A stretch of 34,189 nt of DNA, taken from an uncultured Anaerolineaceae bacterium (lineage in GTDB: Bacteria; Chloroflexota; Anaerolineae; Promineifilales; Promineifilaceae). Position numbers and translations under genes: made by a program. Numbering within the stretch: position 1 is the stretch's first letter; every line of letters begins with the position of its first letter. Of this stretch, positions 6,764 to 14,082 are shown piece after piece. Location: assembly GCA_937967805.1 (NCBI GenBank), contig CALBTC010000225.1:1-34189 (forward strand), read 5' to 3'. Under the pieces are notes generated by a model. The model saw nothing but the letters and a program-made list of their open reading frames with translations. It had not been told where the DNA came from and did not search any database.

Positions 6764-8304
6764 GCGATAAACTAGAGAAACTTCAGCAGCTTAGACACGA
6801 ATCACAGCAAGGCGGCGGGCCAGAGCGCATTGCCCGCCACAAAGAAAAGGGGAAGATGACCGCCCGCGAGCGGATCGAGCTCTTGCTGGACAAAGGCTCC
6901 TTCCGCGAGATCGACGCCTTTGTCACCCATCGCGAACGCAACTTCGGCATGGACAAGCAAAAATTCCTGGGCGACAGTGTGGTGACGGGGTGGGGGACAG
7001 TGGACGGCCGTCTCGTCTACGTCTTTAGCCAGGATTTCACCGTCTTTGGCGGCAGCCTCAGCCAGGTCCACGCCGAAAAGATTTGCAAAATCATGGACAT
7101 GGCCATGCGCAACGGCGCGCCCGTCATCGGCCTCAACGACTCCGGCGGAGCCCGCATTCAGGAAGGCGTCGTGAGCCTGGGCGGCTACGCCGACATCTTC
7201 CTGCGCAACACGCTGGCCTCGGGCGTCATTCCGCAAATCAGTGCCATCATGGGGCCGTGTGCCGGTGGCGCAGTTTATTCGCCAGCCCTCACCGACTTCA
7301 TCTACATGGTCAAAGAGAGCAGCTATATGTTCATCACCGGGCCGGACGTGGTCAAAGCGGTCACCGGTGAAGAAGTCTCCTTTGAAGAGCTGGGCGGGGC
7401 GATGACCCACAACGAGAAAAGTGGCGTGGCTCACATGGCCGCCGAAACGGAGGCCGATGCCCTCTATCTCATCCGCGAATTGATGGGCTACCTGCCGTCC
7501 AACAATATGGAAGACCCGCCCTTCGTCCCCACAAAAGACGACAGCCTGCGCACGGAATCGGCGCTCAACACCCTCGTCCCCGACAATCCCAACAAGCCGT
7601 ACGACATCAAAGATGCCATTCACCTCATCATGGACGATGGCGTTTTTTATGAAATTCAGGAGCATTTTGCCCAAAATATTGTCGTCGGCTTTGCTCGATT
7701 GGGCGGCTTTTCCGTGGGCATCGTGGCCAACCAGCCGATGGTACTGGCCGGCGTGCTGGACATCGCCGCCAGCGAGAAGGCGGGCCGCTTTGTTCGCTTC
7801 TGCGACAGCTTCAACATTCCTCTAATTGTATTTGAAGATGTGCCCGGCTTCTTGCCCGGCGTCAACCAGGAGCATGGCGGGATTATTCGCCACGGGGCCA
7901 AGCTGCTTTACGCCTTCTGCGAAGCCACCGTGCCCAAAATCACCGTTGTCACCCGCAAGGCGTATGGCGGCGCCTACTGCGTGATGAACAGCAAGCACAT
8001 ACGCGCCGACCTGAACCTGGCCTGGCCCACGGCCGAAGTGGCCGTGATGGGGCCGGATGGGGCGGTTAACATCATCTTCCGCCGCGAGCTGAACGGGGCA
8101 AATGATCCTGCTGCCCGCAAAGCGGAACTCGTGGAAGATTACCGCGAACAGTTCGCCAATCCATACGAAGCGGCCCGACGCGGCTACATTGACGACGTCA
8201 TCGAACCCAGCCAGACCCGCCCCCGGCTGATCAACGCCCTGAACATGCTGCAAAACAAGCGGGACCATAACCCGCCGAAAAAGCACGGGAATATTCCCCT
8301 TTAA
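6760..8304 (+). CDS. Acyl-CoA carboxylase carboxyltransferase subunit (PccB-like)
   Basis: 514 aa, normal for the PccB/MmdA family that moves the carboxyl group from biotin to acetyl- or propionyl-CoA. Seen: [15 protein letters not shown] near the N-terminus, [44 protein letters not shown] in the N-half, and [19 protein letters not shown] and the [16 protein letters not shown] strand in the C-half. In the usual YGGAYDVM motif the Asp is Cys407 here (YGGAYCVM). This position corresponds to the residue known to set acyl-chain preference in Streptomyces PccB, so substrate choice may differ from strict propionyl-CoA. The ATG overlaps the preceding stop; biotin carboxylase and carrier genes follow. 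Confidence 0.93.
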   Translation: MSDKLEKLQQLRHESQQGGGPERIARHKEKGKMTARERIELLLDKGSFREIDAFVTHRERNFGMDKQKFLGDSVVTGWGTVDGRLVYVFSQDFTVFGGSLSQVHAEKICKIMDMAMRNGAPVIGLNDSGGARIQEGVVSLGGYADIFLRNTLASGVIPQISAIMGPCAGGAVYSPALTDFIYMVKESSYMFITGPDVVKAVTGEEVSFEELGGAMTHNEKSGVAHMAAETEADALYLIRELMGYLPSNNMEDPPFVPTKDDSLRTESALNTLVPDNPNKPYDIKDAIHLIMDDGVFYEIQEHFAQNIVVGFARLGGFSVGIVANQPMVLAGVLDIAASEKAGRFVRFCDSFNIPLIVFEDVPGFLPGVNQEHGGIIRHGAKLLYAFCEATVPKITVVTRKAYGGAYCVMNSKHIRADLNLAWPTAEVAVMGPDGAVNIIFRRELNGANDPAARKAELVEDYREQFANPYEAARRGYIDDVIEPSQTRPRLINALNMLQNKRDHNPPKKHGNIPL

Positions 8305-8305
8305 C

Positions 8306-8394
8306 CGTAATCAGTAATCCGTAAACGGTAATCGGTTAGCTTTTACTGATTACCGATCACCGTTTACGGATTACCGATCACCGATTACCAAAAC
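8306..8394. repeat. Long inverted repeat of GTAATC units between carboxylase genes
   Basis: A perfect 15-bp pair GTAATCCGTAAACGG / CCGTTTACGGATTAC (left arm at about 8314, right arm 8360-8374) is extended by further GGTAATCGG/CCGATTACC units. It fills the whole gap between the carboxyltransferase stop and the biotin carboxylase start. A related but different version lies at 23716-23806. It could form an mRNA hairpin that tunes expression or decay between cistrons; that is inference. Confidence 0.85.
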
Positions 8395-8395
8395 A

Positions 8396-9913
8396 ATGGC
8401 TACAGACAGTTTATTACCCAAACGATTCAACAAATTACTCATCGCCAACCGGGGCGAAATAGCGATGCGCATTTTGCGCGCCTGCCATGAGCTGGGCATC
8501 AGCACCGTGGCGGTTTATTCCGATGCGGACCGCAACGCGCTGCACGTGCGCTACGCCAACGAGGCGTATCACATCGGCCCGTCGCCGGCGCGCGACAGCT
8601 ACCTGCGCATGGAGAAAATCATCGACGTGGCGAAACGGTCTGGCGCAGAGGCGATCCATCCGGGCTACGGCTTTTTGTCGGAGCGGGCGGCGTTTGCCCA
8701 GATGTGTGTGGACAACGAGCTGGTCTTTGTCGGTCCGCCGCCGGAAGCGATTGAAATTATGGGGGACAAACAGACGGCGCGCGAAACGGCCGTTGCCGCC
8801 GGTGTTCCTGTAGTGCCTGGCGCCTCTGCCGGAACAGACGAAGAGCTGATCGAAGCCGCCAAAAGCGTCGGCTTCCCGCTGCTGGTGAAAGCGTCGGCCG
8901 GCGGGGGTGGCAAGGGAATGCGCCCGGTCTACAAAGCGCGCGATTTGCCGGATGCCCTGTCGTCAGCGCGTCGTGAGGCAGCAGCCGCATTTGGCGATGA
9001 CACCGTTTACCTGGAGAAATTGATTGAAAACGGCCGTCACATCGAAATTCAGGTCCTGGCCGACATGCACGGCAACGTCATCCACCTGGGTGAGCGCGAA
9101 TGTTCCCTGCAGCGCCGCCACCAAAAAGTGATCGAAGAAAGCCCCAGCTTTGTGGTCGATGAAGAGCTGCGCCAAAAGATGGGCGCTGTGGCCGTCGCTG
9201 CCGCCCAAGCCGTTGATTATGTCAGCGCCGGCACCATAGAATTTTTGCTGGACCGAGACAAAAATTTCTACTTCCTGGAGATGAACACGCGCGTCCAGGT
9301 GGAGCACCCTATCACCGAACTGGTCACTGGCGTAGACATCGTGCAGGAGCAGCTGCGCATTGCCCGCGGTCGGCGGCTGCGCTTTAAGCAAGAAGATATC
9401 AAAATGAAGGGGTGGGCCATCGAATGCCGCATCAACGCCGAGGATCCATACAACAACTACCTCCCCTCCACCGGCATGATCACCGTCAGCCGTTTGCCCA
9501 CCGGCCCCGGCGTGCGCATTGACACCGGCGTTTTTCCCGGCTACGAAATCACCCCTTACTACGACTCGATGATCAGCAAGCTCATCTGCTACGGCGAGAC
9601 GCGCGGCGAGGCCATCTTGCGCATGCGCCGCGCCCTGGAGGAGTATCGCATCATGGGGGTAAAAACCAACATCCCCTTCCACCAGCACATGATGGACAGC
9701 CATCGCTTTTTAACCGGCCAGTTCGACACCCACTTTGTAGAGGAGCGGTTTAAGATGAGCGACCGCGAAGCGCCGCTAACGATGGAAGCGGCCATTGTAG
9801 CCACGCTCATGGCCCACCAGCAGGGCCAGCAAGCCAGCCAGATTGTGGCTCCCGGCGAGCGGGACGTGAGCAACTGGAAATGGTACAGTCGCTGGGAGCG
9901 GCTGAGGAAGTAA
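8396..9913 (+). CDS. accC: Biotin carboxylase subunit of acyl-CoA carboxylase
   Basis: 505 aa. It carboxylates biotin with ATP and bicarbonate. Seen: LLIANRGEIAMRILRAC, EAIHPGYGFLSERAAFA, MGDKQTARE, the ATP-grasp glycine loop KASAGGGGKGMR, ERECSLQRRHQKVIEE, FLEMNTRVQVEHPITE with the metal and bicarbonate residues, and the C-terminal CRINAEDP. It is about 50 residues longer than typical AccC; the tail (about 455-505) resembles the start of the linker region in PccA, suggesting a PccA split into this protein and the next one. No Shine-Dalgarno is obvious; the ATG follows a hairpin. The stop TAA (9911-9913) lies at the edge of the next repeat. Confidence 0.95.
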   Translation: MATDSLLPKRFNKLLIANRGEIAMRILRACHELGISTVAVYSDADRNALHVRYANEAYHIGPSPARDSYLRMEKIIDVAKRSGAEAIHPGYGFLSERAAFAQMCVDNELVFVGPPPEAIEIMGDKQTARETAVAAGVPVVPGASAGTDEELIEAAKSVGFPLLVKASAGGGGKGMRPVYKARDLPDALSSARREAAAAFGDDTVYLEKLIENGRHIEIQVLADMHGNVIHLGERECSLQRRHQKVIEESPSFVVDEELRQKMGAVAVAAAQAVDYVSAGTIEFLLDRDKNFYFLEMNTRVQVEHPITELVTGVDIVQEQLRIARGRRLRFKQEDIKMKGWAIECRINAEDPYNNYLPSTGMITVSRLPTGPGVRIDTGVFPGYEITPYYDSMISKLICYGETRGEAILRMRRALEEYRIMGVKTNIPFHQHMMDSHRFLTGQFDTHFVEERFKMSDREAPLTMEAAIVATLMAHQQGQQASQIVAPGERDVSNWKWYSRWERLRK

Positions 9914-9976
9914 TTACTCAATTACTTAATTACCTAATTACAAATCGTAATTGAGTAATTAAGTAATTGGGCAATT
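9912..9976. repeat. AT-rich inverted repeat of AATTAC units
   Basis: The left arm is four spaced AATTAC units (TAATTACTCAATTACTTAAT and on) and the right arm, from about 9947, is the complement (GTAATTGAGTAATTAAGTAA and on). It begins with the stop codon of the biotin carboxylase gene and ends just before the carrier gene. The same design with similar units is at 29538-29604. Confidence 0.88.
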
Positions 9977-9985
9977 AAAAAGCCC

Positions 9986-10519
9986 ATGAAATACATAACA
10001 ACGGTAAAAGACGAAGAATTTATCATTGAAATTGAGCATAACAACCAGATTTTGGTCAATGGCGAGCGGTATGAGATCGATTTTCAGCATTTGCCTGAGG
10101 CCGATGCCTTATCGCTGCTGCTGAATAATCAGTCACTGGAGGCAGTGGTAGAGGCACGCGATGATGTTTGGGAAGTGCTGACTAAAGGTGAACTGTACAC
10201 CGTTAAGGTGCAAGATGAGCGCGCCTATCGGCTGGCCAAAGCCCGCGGCGTCGCCGGCGATGTGGCCGGGGAAGTGCAGCTCAAATCCCCCATGCCCGGC
10301 CTGATTGTGGCCGTACCGGTGGCCGAAGGAGAGTATGTCCAGAAAGGGGACAAGGTCATCATCCTGGAATCCATGAAAATGGAAAATGAACTGCGCGCGC
10401 CGAAGGATGGGATCGTGGCTCGGGTGAATGTGACACAAGGGGCCAGCGTGGAAAAGGACCAGGTGCTGGCAGTGATTATTGATGATAACGAAGATGCACT
10501 GGTTTCAGGGGAACAGTAG
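9986..10519 (+). CDS. Biotin carboxyl carrier protein of acyl-CoA carboxylase
   Basis: 177 aa. The C-terminal biotinyl domain (about 98-165) has PMPGLIVAVPVAEGEYVQKGD and the biotin site ILESMKMENEL with Lys131. The N-terminal 95 residues form a beta-rich region with IEHNNQILVNGERYEI and GELYTVKVQDERAY, like the region preceding the biotinyl domain in propionyl-CoA carboxylase alpha chains. Together with the preceding gene it would reconstitute a split PccA. The downstream methyltransferase starts 24 bases later, so co-transcription is likely. Confidence 0.93.
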   Translation: MKYITTVKDEEFIIEIEHNNQILVNGERYEIDFQHLPEADALSLLLNNQSLEAVVEARDDVWEVLTKGELYTVKVQDERAYRLAKARGVAGDVAGEVQLKSPMPGLIVAVPVAEGEYVQKGDKVIILESMKMENELRAPKDGIVARVNVTQGASVEKDQVLAVIIDDNEDALVSGEQ

Positions 10520-10543
10520 CCGGTACTCGGTGGTATGTAATCA

Positions 10544-11428
10544 GTGAAAAAGTCTAAGCAGGATATTTGGAAGGCGTGGCTGTTAGAACGACGTTTTGGC
10601 GGCGATCAGACGCTATTGGAACGGACGTTGCAGGAGTTTCTTTATCCGGTTCGCGACAAAATATTGGACAGGGCCAATCTGCAAGGGAACGAAACGGTGC
10701 TGGATGTAGGCTGTGGCGATGGGCTGGTGGCCTTTGGCGCTTTAGATCGATTAAAGTCGGGGCGGGTTATTTTTTCTGATATTTCGCAAGAGCTGTTGGA
10801 TCATTCGGCGCAGCTGGCACAGCAAATGGGTGTGGCGGATCGCTGTGAGTTTGTGCAGGCATCGGCCGAGGATTTGGCAACAGTTCCTGATGGTTCGGTA
10901 GACGTAGTGACAACGCGGTCGGTGCTGATTTATGTGGCGGACAAGGCGAAGGCGTTTCGGGAATTTTACCGGGTGTTGCGGGGAAACGGCCGTATCTCTC
11001 TCTTCGAACCGATCAACAGCTTTAGCTACCCGGAACCCCGTCACATTTTTGGTGGCTCCGATGTGACACCCGTCATGGAGATAGCCGATAAAATCAAGGC
11101 CGTTTATCTGGCCTTGCAGCCACCAGAAACAGACCCGATGCTTAATTTTGATGAGCGCGATCTCTTTTCCCTGGCAGAAGCGGCCGATTTTGCCGAAATT
11201 AATTTGGAGCTGAAACTGGAATTGGGCCCGTCACCAGAAAGATTAACCTGGGACAGCTTCCTAAATAGAGCCCCTAATCCCAAAGTCCCTTCTTTGGCAG
11301 AGGTAATGGCAGACGTTTTGACCGACAATGAAGCGAAACAGCTCATCTCCTGTCTGCGCCCTCAAGTTGAAGAGGGAAAAGGAACGATAAGAAGAGCCCT
11401 GGCTTACTTATGCGCGAAAAAAATCTAG
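10544..11428 (+). CDS. Class I SAM-dependent methyltransferase
   Basis: 294 aa. Rossmann-type motifs: motif I VLDVGCGDG (about 52-60), the acidic end of strand 2 in RVIFSDIS (about 74-81), AEDLATVPDGSVDVVTTRSV (motif II/III region), and FYRVLRGNGRISLFEPI, typical of Methyltransf_11/25 enzymes acting on small molecules. The part after about residue 165 has no recognised domain. The start is GTG 10544, with GGTGG upstream as a weak ribosome site. The 3' end overlaps the following CYTH gene by 19 bases in another frame, implying coupled translation. Substrate unknown. Confidence 0.88.
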   Translation: MKKSKQDIWKAWLLERRFGGDQTLLERTLQEFLYPVRDKILDRANLQGNETVLDVGCGDGLVAFGALDRLKSGRVIFSDISQELLDHSAQLAQQMGVADRCEFVQASAEDLATVPDGSVDVVTTRSVLIYVADKAKAFREFYRVLRGNGRISLFEPINSFSYPEPRHIFGGSDVTPVMEIADKIKAVYLALQPPETDPMLNFDERDLFSLAEAADFAEINLELKLELGPSPERLTWDSFLNRAPNPKVPSLAEVMADVLTDNEAKQLISCLRPQVEEGKGTIRRALAYLCAKKI

Positions 11429-12012
11429 AAATCGAGGTAAAGTTTTTGGTGCCGGACCTGGCAGCATTTCGCGAGCGGCTGCTGGCGGCAGGGGCAGAGC
11501 TGACAAAGCCGCGCATTTATGAGCGGAACTTGCGTTTTGATACGGCCGATGAGCGCCTGCTGAAGAAAGAATCGTTGCTGAGGCTCCGGGAAGATACGGC
11601 CGTCACCCTCACCTACAAAGGCACTCCAGAGAATCTCCCCAAAAGCGAAGCCAAAGTGCGCGAAGAGTTGGAAGTACAGGTCACCGACTTTGACACATTG
11701 TCCTTGATTTTCCAGCGGCTGGGCTTTGCCCCGGTGCAGGTGTATGAAAAGTACCGCGAAACGTTTGAATGGCAGGACGTGGAAATTGTGCTGGATGAGC
11801 TGCCGTACGGAAATTTTATTGAGTTGGAGGGGGAAGAAGCGGGGATTAAGACGGCCGTTGCCCACCTAAACCTCAATTGGCAAGACCGCATCGTAGACAA
11901 CTACCTGGGGCTGATGGCCCAACTCAAAGCCCACCACAACCTGCCCTTCAACGACCTCACCTTCGCCAACTTCACCAACTTGGATGTCTTCATTGCTGAC
12001 ATTTTGCGTTAA
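11410..12012 (+). CDS. CYTH-domain protein (class IV adenylate cyclase / triphosphatase type)
   Basis: 200 aa. The hallmark ExExK is present as EIEVK preceded by Glu7 (Glu7, Glu9, Lys11). Following strands carry alternating charges as expected for the triphosphate tunnel: YERNLRFDT, LLRLREDTAVTLTYKG, KVREELEVQV, YEKYRETFEW, VEIVLDELPYGNFIELEG. CYTH proteins bind triphosphates and act as inorganic triphosphatase, thiamine triphosphatase or CyaB-like cyclase; sequence alone does not choose. The gene begins inside the 3' end of the methyltransferase gene and is probably the last of the operon. No terminator is visible after it. Confidence 0.92.
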   Translation: MREKNLEIEVKFLVPDLAAFRERLLAAGAELTKPRIYERNLRFDTADERLLKKESLLRLREDTAVTLTYKGTPENLPKSEAKVREELEVQVTDFDTLSLIFQRLGFAPVQVYEKYRETFEWQDVEIVLDELPYGNFIELEGEEAGIKTAVAHLNLNWQDRIVDNYLGLMAQLKAHHNLPFNDLTFANFTNLDVFIADILR

Positions 12013-12045
12013 CCCCACACAGACCAATTCCTGACAAATTTTTGC

Positions 12046-12074
12046 TTGATTGCCTACAAAGCTTCTGCTATAGT
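12046..12074 (+). promoter_or_regulatory. Promoter of the 71-aa gene, leaderless type
   Basis: TTGATT (12046-12051), a 17-base spacer and TATAGT (12069-12074) are followed after six bases by the ATG at 12081. No ribosome-binding sequence fits in between. Confidence 0.65.
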
Positions 12075-12080
12075 CCGGTA

Positions 12081-12296
12081 ATGGAATCCAATGCTTTTTC
12101 TGCCAAGATAGATAAAACGGCATTCTCCGTCACAACTCTGGAAAATGACACAGATGACGATGTCTATTGGCAACAAAAGACCCTACAGGAGCGCCTTGCT
12201 GCGCTCGAACTAATGCGACAAATTGTTTATGGCTACGATCCAGCTATCTGCCGACTTCAAAGAGTTCTTACAGTTACTCAACTCTCAGAACTGTGA
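12081..12296 (+). CDS. Small conserved-looking protein, possible orphan antitoxin
   Basis: 71 aa. After an acidic stretch it has DDDVYWQQKTLQERLAAL, then ELMRQIVYGYDP and RLQRVL. From memory, the pattern (D/E)xxYW-x-KT-x-ERL-x-ALE-x-(M/L)RQ-x-x-YGY is seen in short proteins that precede nucleotidyltransferase-type genes in Chloroflexi and cyanobacteria, where they are thought to be antitoxin components. Here no partner follows on the same strand; a HEPN/MNT pair lies convergently. The ATG is chosen because a promoter ends six bases upstream; an earlier in-frame TTG at 12042 would overlap the promoter. Function is not established. Confidence 0.65.
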   Translation: MESNAFSAKIDKTAFSVTTLENDTDDDVYWQQKTLQERLAALELMRQIVYGYDPAICRLQRVLTVTQLSEL

Positions 12297-12349
12297 CATC
12301 AAATAGCTTGTTATAGTGTCAGGAAAGTTAAAGTTGAGATTCGCTTATC

Positions 12350-12733
12350 CTACATATTATCCCTTAGAAAGACTTCGCCAAATTCTAGAAACTGCTCTGC
12401 TCGTTCAATCTGTTGGGAAGCTTTTCGGCTGGAAAGGGTGGGCATTGGATCGTAGTCACCTATCAAACGACTATCTTGAGCCTCGATCAAATACCGGTGA
12501 AAGTGTGCAGGAGCACGGCCAGTTTTTACAAAATGACGACCAAACGCAGCAATCACGGCCGAATGTTTTGAGAAGTTTAACGAATCCTCCAACAAAATCG
12601 CCTCAGCTACATAAAACATGGCATAGTAAGCACGGGAGACAGCAAAATCAAAGAATTCCTCGCTTTCTAGCAGCTTTGCCGCGTTGATGCTGCTCTGGGC
12701 TTTCTGCAAAAGAGCTTCCTGTTCAGAGTTCAT
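12350..12733 (-). CDS. HEPN-domain protein of an MNT/HEPN pair
   Basis: 127 aa, all helical, full HEPN length. Typical features are AAKLLESEEFFDFAVSRAYY with the conserved SRAYYAMFY helix (33-41), LNFSKHSAVIAAFGRHFV, and AQDSRLIGDYDP (about 85-96), which matches the R-x-x-(A/G)-D-Y signature of the HEPN subgroup partnered with minimal nucleotidyltransferases. The catalytic R-x4-6-H of HEPN ribonucleases is not clear. The start ATG overlaps the stop of the MNT gene by 4 bases, so the two are one operon. Likely role: toxin-antitoxin-like stress or phage-defence module (inferred from family). Confidence 0.88.
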   Translation of the reverse strand: MNSEQEALLQKAQSSINAAKLLESEEFFDFAVSRAYYAMFYVAEAILLEDSLNFSKHSAVIAAFGRHFVKTGRAPAHFHRYLIEAQDSRLIGDYDPMPTLSSRKASQQIERAEQFLEFGEVFLRDNM

Positions 12734-13068
12734 ACTGCAATACCGTCGCGACGAATATTTAATAGAAGGGGGCTGTTTTCTTGAGTATATCGTTCCTCAG
12801 AGACATAGACACAGGAAATCACTATATCGTGTTCAAGAGATAGAGCGGCCGTAATTGGCGAAACCCGCTCAATTTCAGTCGCCGGATCGACCGGCCCAGC
12901 CAAAACAACGAGCACATCCACATCTGAACCGGGCATTGCATCACCACGCGCCTGCGAACCATACAACAGCAAACGAACTAATCGCGATCCATAAAGTTTA
13001 TTAAGCTGGCTGCGCAGCTCAGCTAAAACATAATTCAGCTTCTCTGAGGACAGTTTTTGCAATTCCAT
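12730..13068 (-). CDS. MNT-type minimal nucleotidyltransferase
   Basis: 112 aa. The pol-beta-type active site is intact: LLYGSQARGDAMPGSDVDVL (about 35-52), with the GS pair and the metal ligands Asp49 and Asp51. In known MNT/HEPN systems the MNT protein can adenylylate the HEPN partner and neutralise it. The gene overlaps the downstream HEPN gene by 4 bases. Transcription probably starts at its ATG, since TACAAT lies seven bases upstream and there is no Shine-Dalgarno. Confidence 0.9.
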   Translation of the reverse strand: MELQKLSSEKLNYVLAELRSQLNKLYGSRLVRLLLYGSQARGDAMPGSDVDVLVVLAGPVDPATEIERVSPITAALSLEHDIVISCVYVSEERYTQENSPLLLNIRRDGIAV

Positions 13069-13075
13069 AAATCAC

Positions 13076-13081
13076 ATTGTA
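13076..13081 (-). promoter_or_regulatory. -10 box of the MNT/HEPN operon
   Basis: On the minus strand TACAAT stands seven bases before the MNT ATG. A TTTACA lies 19 bases further upstream, a loose -35. This is the leaderless arrangement seen at several genes here. Confidence 0.45.
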
Positions 13082-13156
13082 CATGACAAGCAGGTGAAAA
13101 TGTAAAGAGTAATTCGTTGTCGGTCTTTACGGCCGTTCATCCGCACCATCAAAAGA

Positions 13157-13873
13157 TTATTTTTCCCAGGGTAACGGAGCATTGAAGTTTTCACAGGCAT
13201 TTTCCCTAAAAATCGAACCATCTGGTAAACGTGTGCATTCCAGATCTGCGCGATTTAATTGCGCTTGAGAAACAATTGCTCCTAACAAGTCAGCACCACC
13301 CAGATCAGCATTTCTCAAATCTGCATTCGTCAAATCTGCTTCAAGAAAGATTGCTCTATAAAGATCTGCGTCTCGGAAATTTGCACCTACTAAATTTGAA
13401 TTCGTAAAATTTGCATCGAATAAAATAGCATCTTTGAGTAAGGCATTCTGAAGTTTCGCATTTGTGAAATTTGCGCCACTTAAATAAGCGCGATTCATGT
13501 CATAACCCGAATAGTCTTGCCCGGCACCATCCAAAGTTGTTAACAAGTCAATAATTTGCGCCCATTTTTCATCTAATTTAGCATTTTCAACATTAGCATC
13601 TTCTAGCCAGGCAAGATCTAAATCTGCACCGGTAAGATCTGAATCACTTAGATCAGTATTGTATAGAGATGCACCTGTGAAGTCTGCGTCTTGAAGATTT
13701 TTTCCAGACAAATCCAAATCATTTAATGCACAATAGCTGAAATTTTTCCCAGGAAGATCTGTTTCTGATAATCCTTCATAGCACCACGAAGGATTATCAC
13801 AAGCCAAAGCTGGTAGAAAAAGAAAAGCGATAAATATTGCCCACTGGAACCCAACATACTGAAACTTTTTCAT
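13157..13873 (-). CDS. Secreted pentapeptide-repeat protein
   Basis: 238 aa. The N-terminus is a signal sequence (MKKF, hydrophobic 9-24, then ALAC at the likely cleavage site); Cys could be lipidated, although ALAC is an imperfect lipobox. Two blocks of A(D/N)LxX pentapeptide repeats follow (about 51-97 and 120-213), split by an insert without repeats (KWAQIIDLLTTLDGAG). Pentapeptide blocks fold into a right-handed quadrilateral helix. A Cys-containing segment closes the protein. Strong GGGGG ribosome site before ATG. The gene is clearly more AT-rich than its neighbours, has no ACGGCCGT copy and sits beside a toxin-antitoxin pair, which suggests later acquisition. Function unknown; an extracellular location makes a gyrase-protection role unlikely. 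Confidence 0.88.
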   Translation of the reverse strand: MKKFQYVGFQWAIFIAFLFLPALACDNPSWCYEGLSETDLPGKNFSYCALNDLDLSGKNLQDADFTGASLYNTDLSDSDLTGADLDLAWLEDANVENAKLDEKWAQIIDLLTTLDGAGQDYSGYDMNRAYLSGANFTNAKLQNALLKDAILFDANFTNSNLVGANFRDADLYRAIFLEADLTNADLRNADLGGADLLGAIVSQAQLNRADLECTRLPDGSIFRENACENFNAPLPWEK

Positions 13874-14000
13874 AGCATCCCCCTTTGTTGCTGGCTAAAA
13901 TATACCGTAACATTCTAACACACTCCCCTCCTCAATTAGCCAAACCCACAATTCATATTGCCGATTCCGCCTTCCCTCTCTATGATCAGGGCAGCAACAG

Positions 14001-14049
14001 CGAATTTGAGTAAGCAACGAATGAAAAATTCGTTGCTTACTCAAATTCG
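14001..14049. repeat. Perfect 22-bp inverted repeat
   Basis: The 22 bases at 14001-14022 are exactly complementary to 14028-14049, with the loop GAAAA. No T-run follows, so a terminator is unlikely. It lies 33 bases before the ATG of the GyrA-CTD-like gene, in a 209-base gap that otherwise shows nothing clear. It may shape the leader of that mRNA, or be a mobile-element scar; both are guesses. Confidence 0.9.
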
Positions 14050-14082
14050 TTGTCGTCACCAAAGAAACGAACGGGAGAATTT

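Noticed and set aside
6802..7674. 290-codon minus-strand ORF opposite the carboxyltransferase gene
   Set aside because: It is the antisense shadow of a clearly recognised gene, with His/Val/Gly-rich composition and no start signals. The same holds for long ORFs at 8963-9703, 14284-15171, 29953-30714 and 33187-34065.
9912..9976. Spaced AATTAC units, considered as a CRISPR or iteron array
   Set aside because: Units are only 6-8 bases, there are no spacers of constant size, and the two halves are complementary; it is an intergenic inverted repeat.
12316..12687. 123-codon plus-strand ORF opposite the HEPN gene, a possible partner of the 71-aa protein
   Set aside because: It lies almost entirely antisense to the recognised HEPN gene and its translation shows no domain-like pattern, so the small protein remains an orphan.
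13157..13873. Pentapeptide protein as a Qnr/MfpA-type gyrase protector, given the GyrA-CTD-like gene next door
   Set aside because: It has an export signal and a non-repeat insert, is on the opposite strand and has different base composition; nothing links the two.
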